Source: Agrocybe praecox (taxonomy: Eukaryota; Basidiomycota; Agaricomycetes; Agaricales; Agrocybaceae). From it: a stretch of 64,000 nt of DNA. The position numbers and the translations under genes were made by a program. The notes below the pieces were generated by a model. That model was given only the letters and a program-made list of their open reading frames with translations, searched no databases and was not told the origin of the DNA. The DNA lies in assembly GCA_964017145.1 (NCBI GenBank), contig OZ024849.1, positions 1,798,001 through 1,862,000 on the forward strand. Direction: 5' to 3'. Shown here piece by piece: positions 13,086 to 22,990 of the stretch (its first letter is position 1; each line of letters begins with the position of its first letter).

Positions 13086-13856
13086 GTGTTGAAATCTAAT
13101 TTTTACGCGAAGCATTTTACGTGCGCTTCTTTCTTTCATCACGTGTTTCACACTTTCCATATCACCCAGTTTTCATTTACGAGACCTGAGTGATCTGACA
13201 TTCTCATCGTACCTCAGTTCGTTACACGCACGATACTGAGGTACGCCGTTTTATACTTACCTCATATATGATATATTTACTCAACGTACTTAGAAGAGCC
13301 CCGTGCTCGCTTGTAGGTACTTAATATTATCAGTTCGTTACACACACGATAGTGAGAAGAGCCCCGTGCTCGCTTTTAAATACTTAATACTATCAGTTCG
13401 TTACGCACACGATACTGAGAAGAGCCCCGTGCTCGCTTTTAGTTTTCAACAGGCTATGGGCCCCGCTTGCGTCATATAATCCTGATCTCTGCAACACGAA
13501 CTCCCAGGTACTTCGAGTACCTCTCTTTGTCTTCCCTGTCGCTCTGATCTGGCTAGATCCTCGCGAATTAGAACCGTGACGGCCCGTCAAATGAGGTTTC
13601 GATTCCACAGGACCTCGATTTGACGATCTATCCAGCTGAGTTTAAAATGTGGGATTTTGTGCAAATTTTGTGTCATTATTTCATGATTGTCAAAATGTAA
13701 CACGTAGTAATTACATCGCTTTCAAAGCACCGCAAGTAATCTAAAAAAGGTCATAAATAGTAATACATTAAAATTGTGTTTCATAGTCCGATCGAAGGGT
13801 AAAAGAGAAAAAAGGAGTGTAAAAAAGTTGTGGGTCGAAGATGCAAAGGGTGTTAT
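13086..13856. other. Intergenic with a 63-bp tandem repeat
   Basis: No gene recognised. The stretch holds the tandem repeat listed separately (13292-13441) and is otherwise AT-rich towards 13.8 kb. A GGTTTCGATTCC segment near 13593 resembles a tRNA T-arm but no acceptor stem or other arms could be folded around it. Confidence 0.5.
13292..13441. repeat. Imperfect 63-bp tandem repeat
   Basis: The block CAGTTCGTTACACACACGAT, then AAGAGCCCCGTGCTCGCTTT and an AT-rich spacer with ACTTAATA, repeats with 63-bp spacing (13331 and 13394). A partial unit precedes it at 13292, and an isolated CAGTTCGTTACACGCACGAT lies at 13214. Each unit contains the short palindromic block GAGCCCCGTGCTC. Confidence 0.85.
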
Positions 13857-14573
13857 TCATCTCTTCCTCATAATAGCCCAAGCTGATACTCCGCCAGCAA
13901 CGCCTAGCACCATGAGAATGCATAGCGCACATAGACATCTTCTAGCCCATTTCAGCTCCACAGTGCGCAGCGTCGCAATCATTTCTCGACGCTCTTCCTC
14001 CGTCTTTTCGGGCATCCATGAGGGATTGGTAATGGGACTCTCAGAACTCTCCGAGCTGGTTGATTGAGAAGTGGGTGGCTCGTTTAACGGGGAGAGAAGG
14101 ATAAAGGCTCCAAATATCCAGAAGGGAAAGAATACTGCAAAACAGGACGTTAGAAAATCAAAACAGAACGTAATTGTAAATAGGTACTCACAAAAACCAA
14201 ACTTGAACAGGTACATCGCGAGCGTAACAGGCTCTGGTGCGTGGAGAGTGTACCCAGGAAGAGGGATGTCATTTTCGGCCAACTCTTCTGCGTATGCTGG
14301 GGGAGGAGCAAAGTCGCTCAGGCTGCGCCTCCTCGACATGTCTTCGTCGTGACGGCTATCGTGCGTCTGCAAATAAAGCGTGTACCCGAACTCTGACATT
14401 ACTGGGTCCGCTGTTGCTTGGGATGTCGAAGCAGGAGGAGGCGCGGATGTGTGGGTTATCGCAGGTGAAGGTAGCGCAATGCTGTTTTGGGCTTCTAAGT
14501 CGATGTCGAAGCTGCTCGTCGCGTTGGAAGAGGACGCGTTAGAGGAGGACGCGGTGGATGTGGACGCGAACAT
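13857..14573 (-). CDS. Conserved fungal small membrane protein (FFPFWIFGA family), 219 aa
   Basis: Exon 1 is 14192-14573 and exon 2 13857-14134; the intron 14135-14191 (GTGAGT...GCAG) is phase 1 and removes the codons between KFGF and FFPFW. The N-terminal half is Ser/Ala-rich and hydrophilic, with the PPPAYAEEL segment. The signature LAMYLFKFGF-L-FFPFWIFGAFILLSPL forms the first membrane helix (about residues 118-143). An acidic linker and EEERREMIATLRTVELKWARRC lead to a second helix (CALCILMVLGVAGGVSAWAIM) and the basic end RKR. I recognise this as a widespread uncharacterised basidiomycete family with two helices near the C-terminus; no role is known to me. A TATA box lies about 125 bp upstream. 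Confidence 0.9.
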   Translation of the reverse strand: MFASTSTASSSNASSSNATSSFDIDLEAQNSIALPSPAITHTSAPPPASTSQATADPVMSEFGYTLYLQTHDSRHDEDMSRRRSLSDFAPPPAYAEELAENDIPLPGYTLHAPEPVTLAMYLFKFGFCEYLFTITFCFDFLTSCFAVFFPFWIFGAFILLSPLNEPPTSQSTSSESSESPITNPSWMPEKTEEERREMIATLRTVELKWARRCLCALCILMVLGVAGGVSAWAIMRKR

Positions 14574-14696
14574 TGTGATATGATGATGTAGTCAGGGTGA
14601 CAGGACGGGACTCTGAATATGAGAATGCCAACGAGGGACTACGAGAGGCGACGAGAGGGCGGGTGAATGTGCTTCATCCTACTCATCCGTGCTCTC

Positions 14697-14704
14697 ATTA
14701 TATA
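14697..14704 (-). promoter_or_regulatory. TATA box of the FFPFWIFGA-family gene
   Basis: On the minus strand the sequence reads GGGTATATAATGAG, a near-perfect TATA element. It lies about 125 bp upstream of ATG 14573, which would leave a 5' leader of about 90-95 nt if transcription starts 30 bp downstream. Confidence 0.65.
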
Positions 14705-16844
14705 CCCCCGAGAAAGAAAATGCCAAGAAGCAATCCAATCCAATCCAAAATGTCCAAAAACCAATCCACGTTGTTCGTTGCTATGGGGAGCCAAATACAT
14801 ACAAATAACAATGCATGATCGATTTGACTGAAGTTCGACTAATTAACCTTATTGTATAGCAGTATCTGTATGTTAAAAGCTAATTTTGTGCTCTATTCCA
14901 CCAAAACAGTATATTACACGCAAAAAAACTGCTGATAATCGTTCTTAAGGCTTAAAAATGACTTATGATACAAAATTCCCCGTTTTAGAGTGACAACCAA
15001 GACATACTTAATACAGTAATTATTTGTCGGCTAACTGATTTGTGCTATATTTATATCGAAAACGTCATCCAATCCTGCCCGTTATTTCCGCTTATGCACA
15101 AGCAGTTATTTTTAACCCACCATTGATTGATTGGTTGAGTTCCCCGAGGCGGCACATTACGTCCGACTTCCGACAATGCACAGATATGCTTGTATGGGGA
15201 ACATCCATTCTATAGAGAAAGGTTTCCAGTGGGTGTGCAATTTCACAGAAGATCCACTCCAGTCATCTAGAATTCTAGTAGTGGTTCCGATTCCAAGCCT
15301 CTTTCCGACTGCATCCTGCTTTTTTGACGCTGGAGCAGTCCAGAGTGCAGCTGGATGGCGTACCAGGGCTCTGAAGCGCGTCGAGCAGCCTCTCAAGGTG
15401 GCAGTTGCTGTCAAAGCAAGGTTGTATTCGGCTATCGACGCATCGCGCTGTCACGAACCGTACAAGAACTAATCTAATCTGACTGGTGCAGATTGCACTG
15501 CCACAGCGCATAAGGAGGGAATACACATACGGGAAAACCTCCATCTCTGGGTTCAAGAATAAACAGCCATAAATGTTGTGTCGGAAGTGCTGTTGTTAAG
15601 CAAAGTACTTGATCCCGGCGAATACAAACGGTTGATTGAAAAGAACATCTCAAGCATGACGGATTTGAACATGCTTCTGCTGCTACTGAGTGCTTGTGAC
15701 ATCAGCGTCGGAAGTGTCGGAAGAACATAAGATTATAAAACCTTACCTTGGTCGAGTCACGACCAAAAGTGTGGAAGTGGGACTCGTAAAACGACCTCCA
15801 CTGAGCTATGGAACTCAACTAGACTGTGGAACTCGCGCGCCGCAACTTTATTAAGCTTTGCGGTGTGGCACGTTGTACCTTATAAATACCAAGTTCTTAT
15901 TCAATGAGATTTCTTGCAGGAAGTCACCCTTGCACGGTTGATATTTAGTCTTGTAATTCTATGCTACGTAGTGCTTCTACATTCAACGTACTACATAAGT
16001 AATAAAAAGAAAAGGAGATACAGAAAAGAAGTTGGGCGAGGAAAAGAAAAACACCAAGGGAGACTCAATAGTAGGCCGTCACTATCTGCTCTAGAAAAGA
16101 ATACCTCGAGTGACCGTAAAAGTGCCTCCTCGTCTCCTCGAAAATCTATAGGAGCCTCATACCGACACTCTCGTGTTGTTGCCTGCAGCATCCAGGCCCA
16201 GCTTCGTGGTGATGTCGTATCGTGCTGTTGCGTTGTGTGCTGGGTTGTACTCGACCCTTTGTTGCTGTTATATTGTGCTACTAGGCTCATCTTTGTTGCA
16301 TGGTCGAGGAGGTGATAAACGGTGATGGTGGGTGCTGAGCGCTGAGCGCTGGTGTGCGGGCAAGGAAGAGAGTTGGGTAAACTGTGAACCACAAACGAAA
16401 GTGTCACATGGATTGTTCTTGTTGCAAGGTCCATTAAGCGCCTCTCCAGCGACTACGCTCGCCCCAACACTGACAAGTCAAGGCCAGTGGGTGATTAATT
16501 GCTGTATAAAATTTTATTTCAGATATGTTTTCAATCAACGAGAAGCTACCAGTCCATCTGGGCTGTCGAAGCCTGCTCTTGACTGGCTTGAAGTATCCAC
16601 TAGCTAGCTTGAGGGAGTTACTGCCACAGAAGTTCGTGGGTCGTGGTTTGAGATCCGCTGAACCGTTCGGCGAACCTTTCTCCCAGTAAACGAGACGCCC
16701 TCATTCTTTTGACATGCCAAATGCTCGGGAATTTGCATTGGGAATGGGGGTATTCCAGACACAGAATGATATGCAGAGTGCTTTTTTAAAAACGCTGAAA
16801 ACCAGAAGGCAGAGTACGAGCGGACCTTCTTCCCGTCCAACTAA
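14705..16844. other. Gene-poor stretch with one dispersed repeat copy
   Basis: About 2.1 kb without a supported gene. 14.8-15.1 kb is strongly AT-rich. 15335-15500 holds one copy of a repeat also found near 37.7 and 38.9 kb. Near 16333-16348 the palindromic motif GAGCGCTGAGCGCT occurs. Open frames of 60-147 codons on both strands between 15.9 and 16.8 kb lack splice partners and overlap each other. Confidence 0.45.
15335..15500. repeat. Dispersed ~150-bp repeat, copy 1 (also 37700-37830 and 38870-39030)
   Basis: Shares GATGGCGTA, GCAGCCTC, a GGCAGT...GGTCAA-type block, TTCGGCTA and the end CTGGTGCAG.TTGCA.TGCCACAGCG with the segment at 38870-39030. A third, more diverged copy near 37700-37830 shares ACGCGTCG...GTCAC, CTAATCTAATCGGGCTGGTG and TGCACTCCCACA. 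Copy 1 and the 38.9-kb copy keep the order of the larger A/B segmental duplication. Confidence 0.75.
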
Positions 16845-17817
16845 ATGCCTTCCTGCAGATCGAATGACGGATTCGCACTGAATACAGACATCAGTGGAAT
16901 TGGCGTTCACATTTCCTTCTACCTTCAGGCCCTCTTTATCGGTGAGTATTTCGATAAAATATTGTCGGAATTCCCCTGTTGACCCTTCCACTTAACATGT
17001 GCCAGGTTTCCTGTCCGCTCGTTCCAAGCGTACAGAAGAGATTGTTGATCCTCTTTACACATTGATGGCAACCAATACAGAGATGGGGATTACATGTCTT
17101 ATCGTTGGCTTAGAGCCTTCGCCTGCGATAAATTTCCAAGAGTTAGTCCTTCATACCGAATTTCGAGAAGAAAATCCAATAATTTACTTAGCGTTCATTC
17201 CTTTAGTGCCATCATAGTGCTATATCTTCTTTCGATGTCCTGGATAGTCGTCATAGCGTCGATTTCAGCGTGCACTCGCCTCTCGGATTCTATCCGAACC
17301 AGATGGTTGAGGCGAACTTCGGCCATACAAAGTTTGGTGATTTTTGCACTTTACATCGCCGTTCTCGCCTCTGCCAATAAGTTTGGAAGCAATCCCGCAT
17401 GCAACCACGAGGCTATCGCCGTAATATTCGTAAAGTTTTCGGCACTCCACTCTGGACGAATCGCTGGAAGCATCACCGTTAGCATAGTCTTAGCTTTATA
17501 TTTCGCCATGACCTTCAGAAATCATACCAGCAAAATCATGAAGCACTTACCAAAATACAACTATTCCAAGATTTATCGAGGCAGATCATTTCCTATATCA
17601 TTGGCTGCTACTTTTCATGGTACTTCAGACCGGGATTACTACGAGAAAAGAGAAAGGGGTCCCGACGAAGGGATCCCAACAGGAAGAGTAAGATATAATT
17701 TACGGGTTTGCCTGTAAAAGAGCTGTTGAAATCCTTCCATGAATACAGGGGACAAAATATGGAGAACCCACCAGGAACATCGACGGAGAATTGGTATTCA
17801 CACTTTTTTCATCGTGA
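16845..17817 (+). CDS. Multi-pass membrane protein, paralogue of the 6.5-kb gene, 260 aa
   Basis: Four exons: 16845-16941, 17006-17141, 17207-17687, 17749-17817; introns of 64, 65 and 61 nt start GTGAGT, GTTAGT and GTAAGA and all phases agree. The N-terminus (TDISGIGVHISFYLQALFIG) matches the membrane protein at 6462 (PDVSGIGVRVNLY). Several hydrophobic segments follow: MGITCLIVGL, IIVLYLLSMSWIVVIASI, IQSLVIFALYIAVLAS and ITVSIVLALYFAM. The protein ends after 22 codons of the fourth exon. Copy number and shared N-terminus indicate a family dispersed in this region rather than a tandem pair. Function unknown. Confidence 0.85.
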
Positions 17818-18326
17818 TTGTGTGGGCGTTCTTTGTCTACAATACCAGAGCCATCATCAGAGCGAATCAACCTGGAGAAAGCACGTCGTGGCAATTTAGA
17901 CAGGTACGACGAGACGACTAGAGTGGTCTCGCGAATGTTGACGTTGATTTTACTTCAGATCCTGCCTATGATTTGACGCTGTTGCCCTGGGCGAACATGA
18001 TCCAGTCCAATTTGGGCTCAAACACAACAAAATGAAGACAATTGCCGTGAACGCTAATGGTTACAGATGAGCCTGAAATCGTCCCGCAAAGATACGAAAC
18101 CACAAAGACTCACCCCAAGACCTGAACAAGTCGACTTTCGTCAGGTTACACACACAGCGCTTACCCGAGAACAAAACCCAGCTACAAGAGCAAAAGTTGG
18201 TCACGCAATTCGACACTATAGATATAATGAATGGTATATGCGTTGTTCGGCTTTTCTAGCCAGTAGGTACACCTAAAGTAGCTCTCTGCCGAACAGACCA
18301 CGATTAATTAACGACCCTGGACAAAT
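17818..18326. other. Intergenic between convergent genes
   Basis: About 500 bp between the membrane protein and the CstF-like gene. No supported coding frame; it should carry the two 3' ends. Confidence 0.45.
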
Positions 18327-19257
18327 TTATCCCAACTTCAAACGACTCACAATTTGTATATACGTCGTCCGATCTTGCGGTGGGAGTGAGTTTATTTGTT
18401 CCGGCGTCATGCTCAAAACGCGCATAATAAGAGCCTTGAAAACAACATCAGCATATAATGTAGTACTAGAAGAACTTCGCGGACCTTCTGTTCGTCTGGG
18501 ATACTAGCTAAAGCGTCGGGCAGAGCAGGTGTAGGTGTTGGGTTCGTGGCAGCCTGCGGCGGCTGTTGACGTTGGCTTCCATACGCCTGGTACCCTGGAT
18601 ATCCTCCTTGCTGGTTCTGTTGTTGTGGGTATGGGGGCTGCTGGTATTGCTGTTGTTGGTATTGCTGCTGGTATCCCGGATAACCACCCTGCGGTGGGTA
18701 TGCCTGCGGCGCCTGGTTATACTGTCCATAGCCACCCGGTGGTGTTGGCGTATGTTGCTGGCCATTCGAACTCGGATTTGAGGCATTGTAGCCGTAAGGA
18801 GGTGTAGGTGTATGTGGAGGTATTGATGGCGGCGTGCTTGTTCGGTATTGCACCTGGATGTGTGATGGAATCGCGGATATTGGGGCTGGAGCTGCTGGAG
18901 GAGGGAGGTTTTGTGGATTTGTGATGTTATTTATCGAACTTGTCGCCGTTGCAGAACCAGAGGCACCTCCCGACGCTTCTAATGTTTTCTGTCCAAGGAT
19001 TTCAAAACCAATTTTCATCAACAAAGTCAAAGGAAACGCACCTGGAATACTTCCACGTTTATAGCGTTCATCTGCACCATAAGACTGATCAATGCATATG
19101 CTATTGCTGGCTGACTGTTGAGGATACTTTTCGCTGCTACTGGTGTTGTTTTCTGCGAGGATTTCTTCAGTTAAGGACTACGCTTTATGAGCATATCTAC
19201 CTTCAAAGTCAACAGCAGTTCAAGTAACTGTTCTGTGGCTGCCCCTGGGTTAGCCAT
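18327..19257 (-). CDS. CstF-64/Rna15-like protein lacking the RRM (hinge plus C-terminal domain), 259 aa
   Basis: Four exons on the minus strand: 19201-19257, 19042-19152, 18485-18988 and 18327-18434; introns of 48, 53 and 50 nt, all phase 0. Residues 9-60 (TEQLLELLLTLKK...AKSILNSQPAIAYALISLMV) match the CSTF2 hinge. A long Pro/Gln/Tyr/Gly-rich linker follows. The last 35 residues (ALIMRVLSMTPEQINSLPP...) are the CSTF2 C-terminal domain, which in yeast and animals contacts Pcf11 and Sub1-type partners in mRNA 3'-end cleavage. No RNA-recognition motif precedes the hinge: ATG 19257 opens right before it, with no joinable exon seen upstream. Basidiomycetes may encode the RRM elsewhere or lack it here. 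A GTGAGT near the end could be an alternative donor. Confidence 0.88.
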
Positions 19258-20055
19258 TATTAAGTATCGGAAAGGAGAATTGGAAGAAGGAATACAGGCG
19301 AGATAAAGCAAGGGTGGCAGCGCTTAATGACAAGCATAAGGGGACCCGTAGCTTCAGGTTAGGGTTAGGATAATCATATGTCAGGACAATTGGTGAGTCT
19401 CGCGCTGAACTCGAGGCTTAACCTTGGTCAAAATCTGCTCTGGTTCATAATTGGTAATCCGAGAATACGCTCTTGTCGCTATGGATTTCGTCTTTGGAGT
19501 GCAAAACCAGCCATATATCAATGAACCAGCGCCTCAAGCAGCGACGACAACCTGAACGTCCCCCGTGGTCATGTTCCTATTGTAAATGAACACATCAGAG
19601 GTTGAACGTTGATGTTGACAACGTTCAACGCCAACACACAAAGTGAAATGTTTGTACATCGTAGCATGAATGTTCGAGTTGAGTTTCTCCCCGTGGAGGC
19701 AATCGCGCTTATCCTCTATTTGCTTCTCGATGCGGGCAGATGAGGCAGAACCTCAAGCAAACGGCGAGAATTATCAGTATCCAATTGTGGGTTTCAATAC
19801 AATGCTATGATCGTCTCCATCGCGTAGGTTTCTGAATCTAAATGTTCCACAATTAGCAGCGAGGACACCTACCATCGAATTGAAACCCTTCCATCTGCGG
19901 TGGCCCCCCCTTTTTGCTCTGCTTCCCCAAAATCATATATCTGCATCTCATTTCCATCCCCATTCATATCCCATCTAAATCTGTACCGACGAGGCAACGA
20001 ATGATCGACCGTCATCTTGATCTTCACAGAGCTTATTCTGATTAATATAAGGCAT
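19258..20055. other. Intergenic leading into segmental duplication A part 2
   Basis: No gene recognised. It contains an inverted short repeat around GTTGAACGTTGATG / CAACGTTCAACGCC at about 19600-19632, and from about 19730 the start of the sequence that is repeated at 39025. Confidence 0.45.
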
Positions 20056-20056
20056 C

Positions 20057-20146
20057 ATGGATTCTGACGACATCGATAGAAACGAAGTGCCAGCAACTAA
20101 GAGGACGAGCAGGAACATTGGTTTTGACGTCAACATCGAGAGGTAG
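20057..20146 (+). pseudogene. Short open segment, disrupted in copy B
   Basis: ATG 20057 opens 29 codons (MDSDDIDRNEVPATKR...) ending at TAG near 20144. In copy B the corresponding ATG at about 39481 is followed after AGAAT by an insertion that breaks the frame. The protein is not recognisable. The segment may be a remnant exon or just shared non-coding sequence. Confidence 0.25.
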
Positions 20147-20682
20147 TGGTATGACGGAGATGGTGGTTTAGCCTCGGAAGCGGACCACGAAGGGAAGTTG
20201 GGTCAGAGTCTAAAGACGTATGAAACAACAAATCAAGATGGGTTGCCTTGTGAGGCACTAGTTGCACTAATTTTCTTTTCGCATAGGGCAAATCAAAGCA
20301 TCCTACGTTCAGCCTCTTTGAAAGATGGCGACGACACCCAGGCGATAACGGAGATGGGCATCGATCGGTTTTTGACGTTGAACGTTCGTTATCGTGCCCA
20401 GGTACACATACGTGGCATTTGCATTTGAGCTACCGCTGGCTTAACGAATACGCGGTATCAGGCTCGATCCTCCGTTCGACGCTCGGTGCGGAAGGATGGC
20501 CATGACACTAAATGATTCTCAGAACCGTCAGAAATGGGTGGAGTATGACGTGTTTTTGGATGCGAGGTTTTGTGGGATAAGATAGTGAGGACGAGGCGCA
20601 GTGTCGAGATTGAGGAACAACGATACGGTGGTGATGGTTTATTTCTCGGTCGTTTCCCATTCATCGTCACCCATATATCTGC

Positions 20683-21045
20683 GTGCAGCTGAAATTCCAT
20701 GACCTTCCTTCTTCGGAACACGGGGCAGCCACTCCAACGAAAGTCTTCCGCTATTTGGAGCAGACAAAAAACTATACTCTGGTCGAGCACGACCGACCGA
20801 GAGCCGGAGACGAAGGCCAAACCAGGATCAAGATCAGTTGCATAAACAGCGGTTCTTTGGCGTTCATGTCCATCGTGAACAAGTTTTGCGGTTGTTCGTC
20901 TGGGATTTCTGGATTCCCGGCATGCCAAGAAGGCGAAATCAACGATTTTGAGCGATTAATGAGTGGACTTCAAGGGTCTTTTGATGCGAGCGATTTCACA
21001 AAACAACGAGCTCTAGGGCTAATTGGCAAAGCGTCGAGGACCTGA
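20683..21045 (+). pseudogene. 120-codon open frame in duplication A, possible gene remnant
   Basis: The frame reads MQLKFHDLPSSEHGAAT... to ...LIGKASRT. Its counterpart in copy B (about 40130-40500) is collinear, and several differences are third-position changes in this frame (for example GAT/GAC, GAG/GAA, TTA/TTG around EINDFERLM), which suggests the frame was coding in the ancestor. Copy B has a frameshift after ATPTK and in-frame stops (CAA to TAA in GLQG, GGA to TGA). No domain is recognised and no start or splice context is convincing, so I treat it as a relic or a shortened gene. Confidence 0.35.
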
Positions 21046-22990
21046 GATCATAATGGCCGTTATCCACCCGTCGTCGTGCCAATCCGTTGCACTTGTAAAT
21101 GACTTCCTTAATTGAATATGGGAATATGGAATATGCCTTTTCTGCATCGAGCTCGCGTTGGGTATGTGTTTCGGAGGGAGCGGACACGAAGCGCGAAATC
21201 GGTGCAACAATGGGCAGGCTTGCTTTCGGATCGGGGGCGCAAGGATGTTTGGTGGGTATGGGTGTGAGTGTGAGTAGGGATGTGAAAGAAGGCCGAAGAA
21301 GACGAGACGGCGTCTTGGGGATTTGTCTGAATTAAGGATGGATGCTAATCTTGGGCGAGGCAAAGACCAGAGAGGACGAACGGTCGGAGCGTTGAGAGGG
21401 TTGCAGGTACGGTCGTGTGCATCCATCCTGCTCCAGATGGCGAGTCCTCCTCCTCCCCTCCCTTCTGTCATTCCCTTATTCAACCAGCCAAGACTCGCCT
21501 GCGACGACAACAAAGAGAGAAAAAAGGAGGCAGTCCAGGACGACTATAATTCGACTAGGAACTACCAGCACCAGCCCGGTCAATGTCCCAGGCCAATAAT
21601 CGTTCATCGTCACCCAAAAATGGGAGGTCTGATCCTGATGGACATAGAAATCCGCCCAATCGCGCTTCATCAACTTTTCCTCCGTTCGCGCTCTCTACAA
21701 AACCAAAAATCCCGAGAAAAGGTTGAAACACAGGTTGACGTGTGGGATTGCTGCTGCTGCAGCAACAGCAGAAGCACAAAAAATTTAGACGCCAAATCGG
21801 AACAACAAAAGGGCCTAGTTGAAGAGCTTGTGTGCTTGGGTTCCGAGGATGTGAAAGCTGGAAGAGATGGATGGGTTGATGATTGTTGGTGATTGCTGCA
21901 GTGTCAGCTTGGGTGGCGAGGAGTGGATGGATGGTAAAGGTGGTGCAGGTGCAGCTGGTAGAAACAAGGTCATTATGGTCCTGGTCCTGGTCGTGCCCAT
22001 TCCGTCATTGTCGTACGTGTGTGTGTGTTCCTGTAGCCCAAAACCCCGTAAAAATATCTTTCTTCTCCTCTCTGCGCTAGCAAACCGCTCTCGCTCGCAG
22101 CAGAAAATGAACCAGACAAGCCATCCTCCTGTTGACCGACAGGACTTCACCGACATCTAAGTCGAAGTCGACATTTTGGATTTCCATCGTTATTCGTTGC
22201 CTGGGTGTGCTGCTGGAGGATACAAATTGACCTGCCGGATTGTTCTCCGTTGATTGACGTTCAACATTCAGTAAGCATCAATGTCTATGAACGGAGTACG
22301 CAGAACACGAATAAAAATCGAGTCAAGGATTGCCGTATTTTCATATTTGAGGCCTAACGTATTTGGGAGGAGGGTGGCCAAGGAATACTCCGAGTCGAAA
22401 TATCGAACGCCGGGGCGTAACAATACGATGGGAAAGGGGATTCTCATCCCAGGCGCGATACAGGAAGCGGACGCTCAGGGGAGTCCTTTCCCGGTCCTTT
22501 TCTTGTCATCCAGACCCTTGCTTGGTATTCTTGCGCCGTGTCATTTTGACGTTTGAATAAAGGTGCTGGTACCAGAGAGGAAGGGTTGTGATACACAGAG
22601 GCGCTGAGATAGCCAGGGTGTTGATGGGAGTGGAAGCTGAAGCACTGAAGCTTGAGACGTGCCCGTCTTCGCGTTTTCTTGTTTGCCTGATTTCAAGAAA
22701 ATGGAAGGCTTTGAGGCATCGATGTATATGGATGAATTGAGGTAAAGATACAGACGAAGACAATATCCCTCGGACGACGCGATGACGGCCCGCCGGACTC
22801 GACATTTTTGGTTGTTTGTGGGGTAGCCGGAGCGCGCCTGTGGGAGTTCCAAACAAGCGACCACTTTTGATATCTTCATTCGACAACGACGGACGATGCT
22901 TTGAGTACCACACAGTTCAGTAACGAGAGGTGGTGAATTAAGGTATGCCACCATTTCCTCTCTTTAAAAAAATGCTTACTTACACTCATA

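Larger units (their letters stand above)
19730..22760. repeat. Segmental duplication, copy A part 2 (pairs with 39025-42010)
   Basis: About 3 kb of collinear, same-orientation similarity to 39025-42010. Shared blocks include ATCATATATCTGCA, TTCATATCCCATCTAAAT, ATGGATTCTGA.GACATCGAT, GACGTCAACAT.GAGAGG, the TTCATGTCCATCGTGAACAA region, CATCCTGCTC.AGATGGCGAG and GATACAGGAAGCGGA. Both copies carry scattered substitutions and indels and mostly lack long open frames. The similarity fades out close to the start of the chitin deacetylase relic, which has no partner in copy B. Confidence 0.9.

Noticed and set aside
13560..13620. tRNA gene (GGTTTCGATTCC resembles a T-arm)
   Set aside because: No acceptor stem, anticodon arm or D-arm could be paired around it.
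15991..16434. 147-codon minus-strand frame as a gene
   Set aside because: It overlaps a plus-strand frame of similar length, shows no domain, signal or splice partner, and has no counterpart in duplication B.
20458..20928. 156-codon minus-strand frame in duplication A, with a partly open counterpart in B
   Set aside because: It is antisense to the 20683-21045 frame; the A/B differences fit codon structure on the plus strand better.
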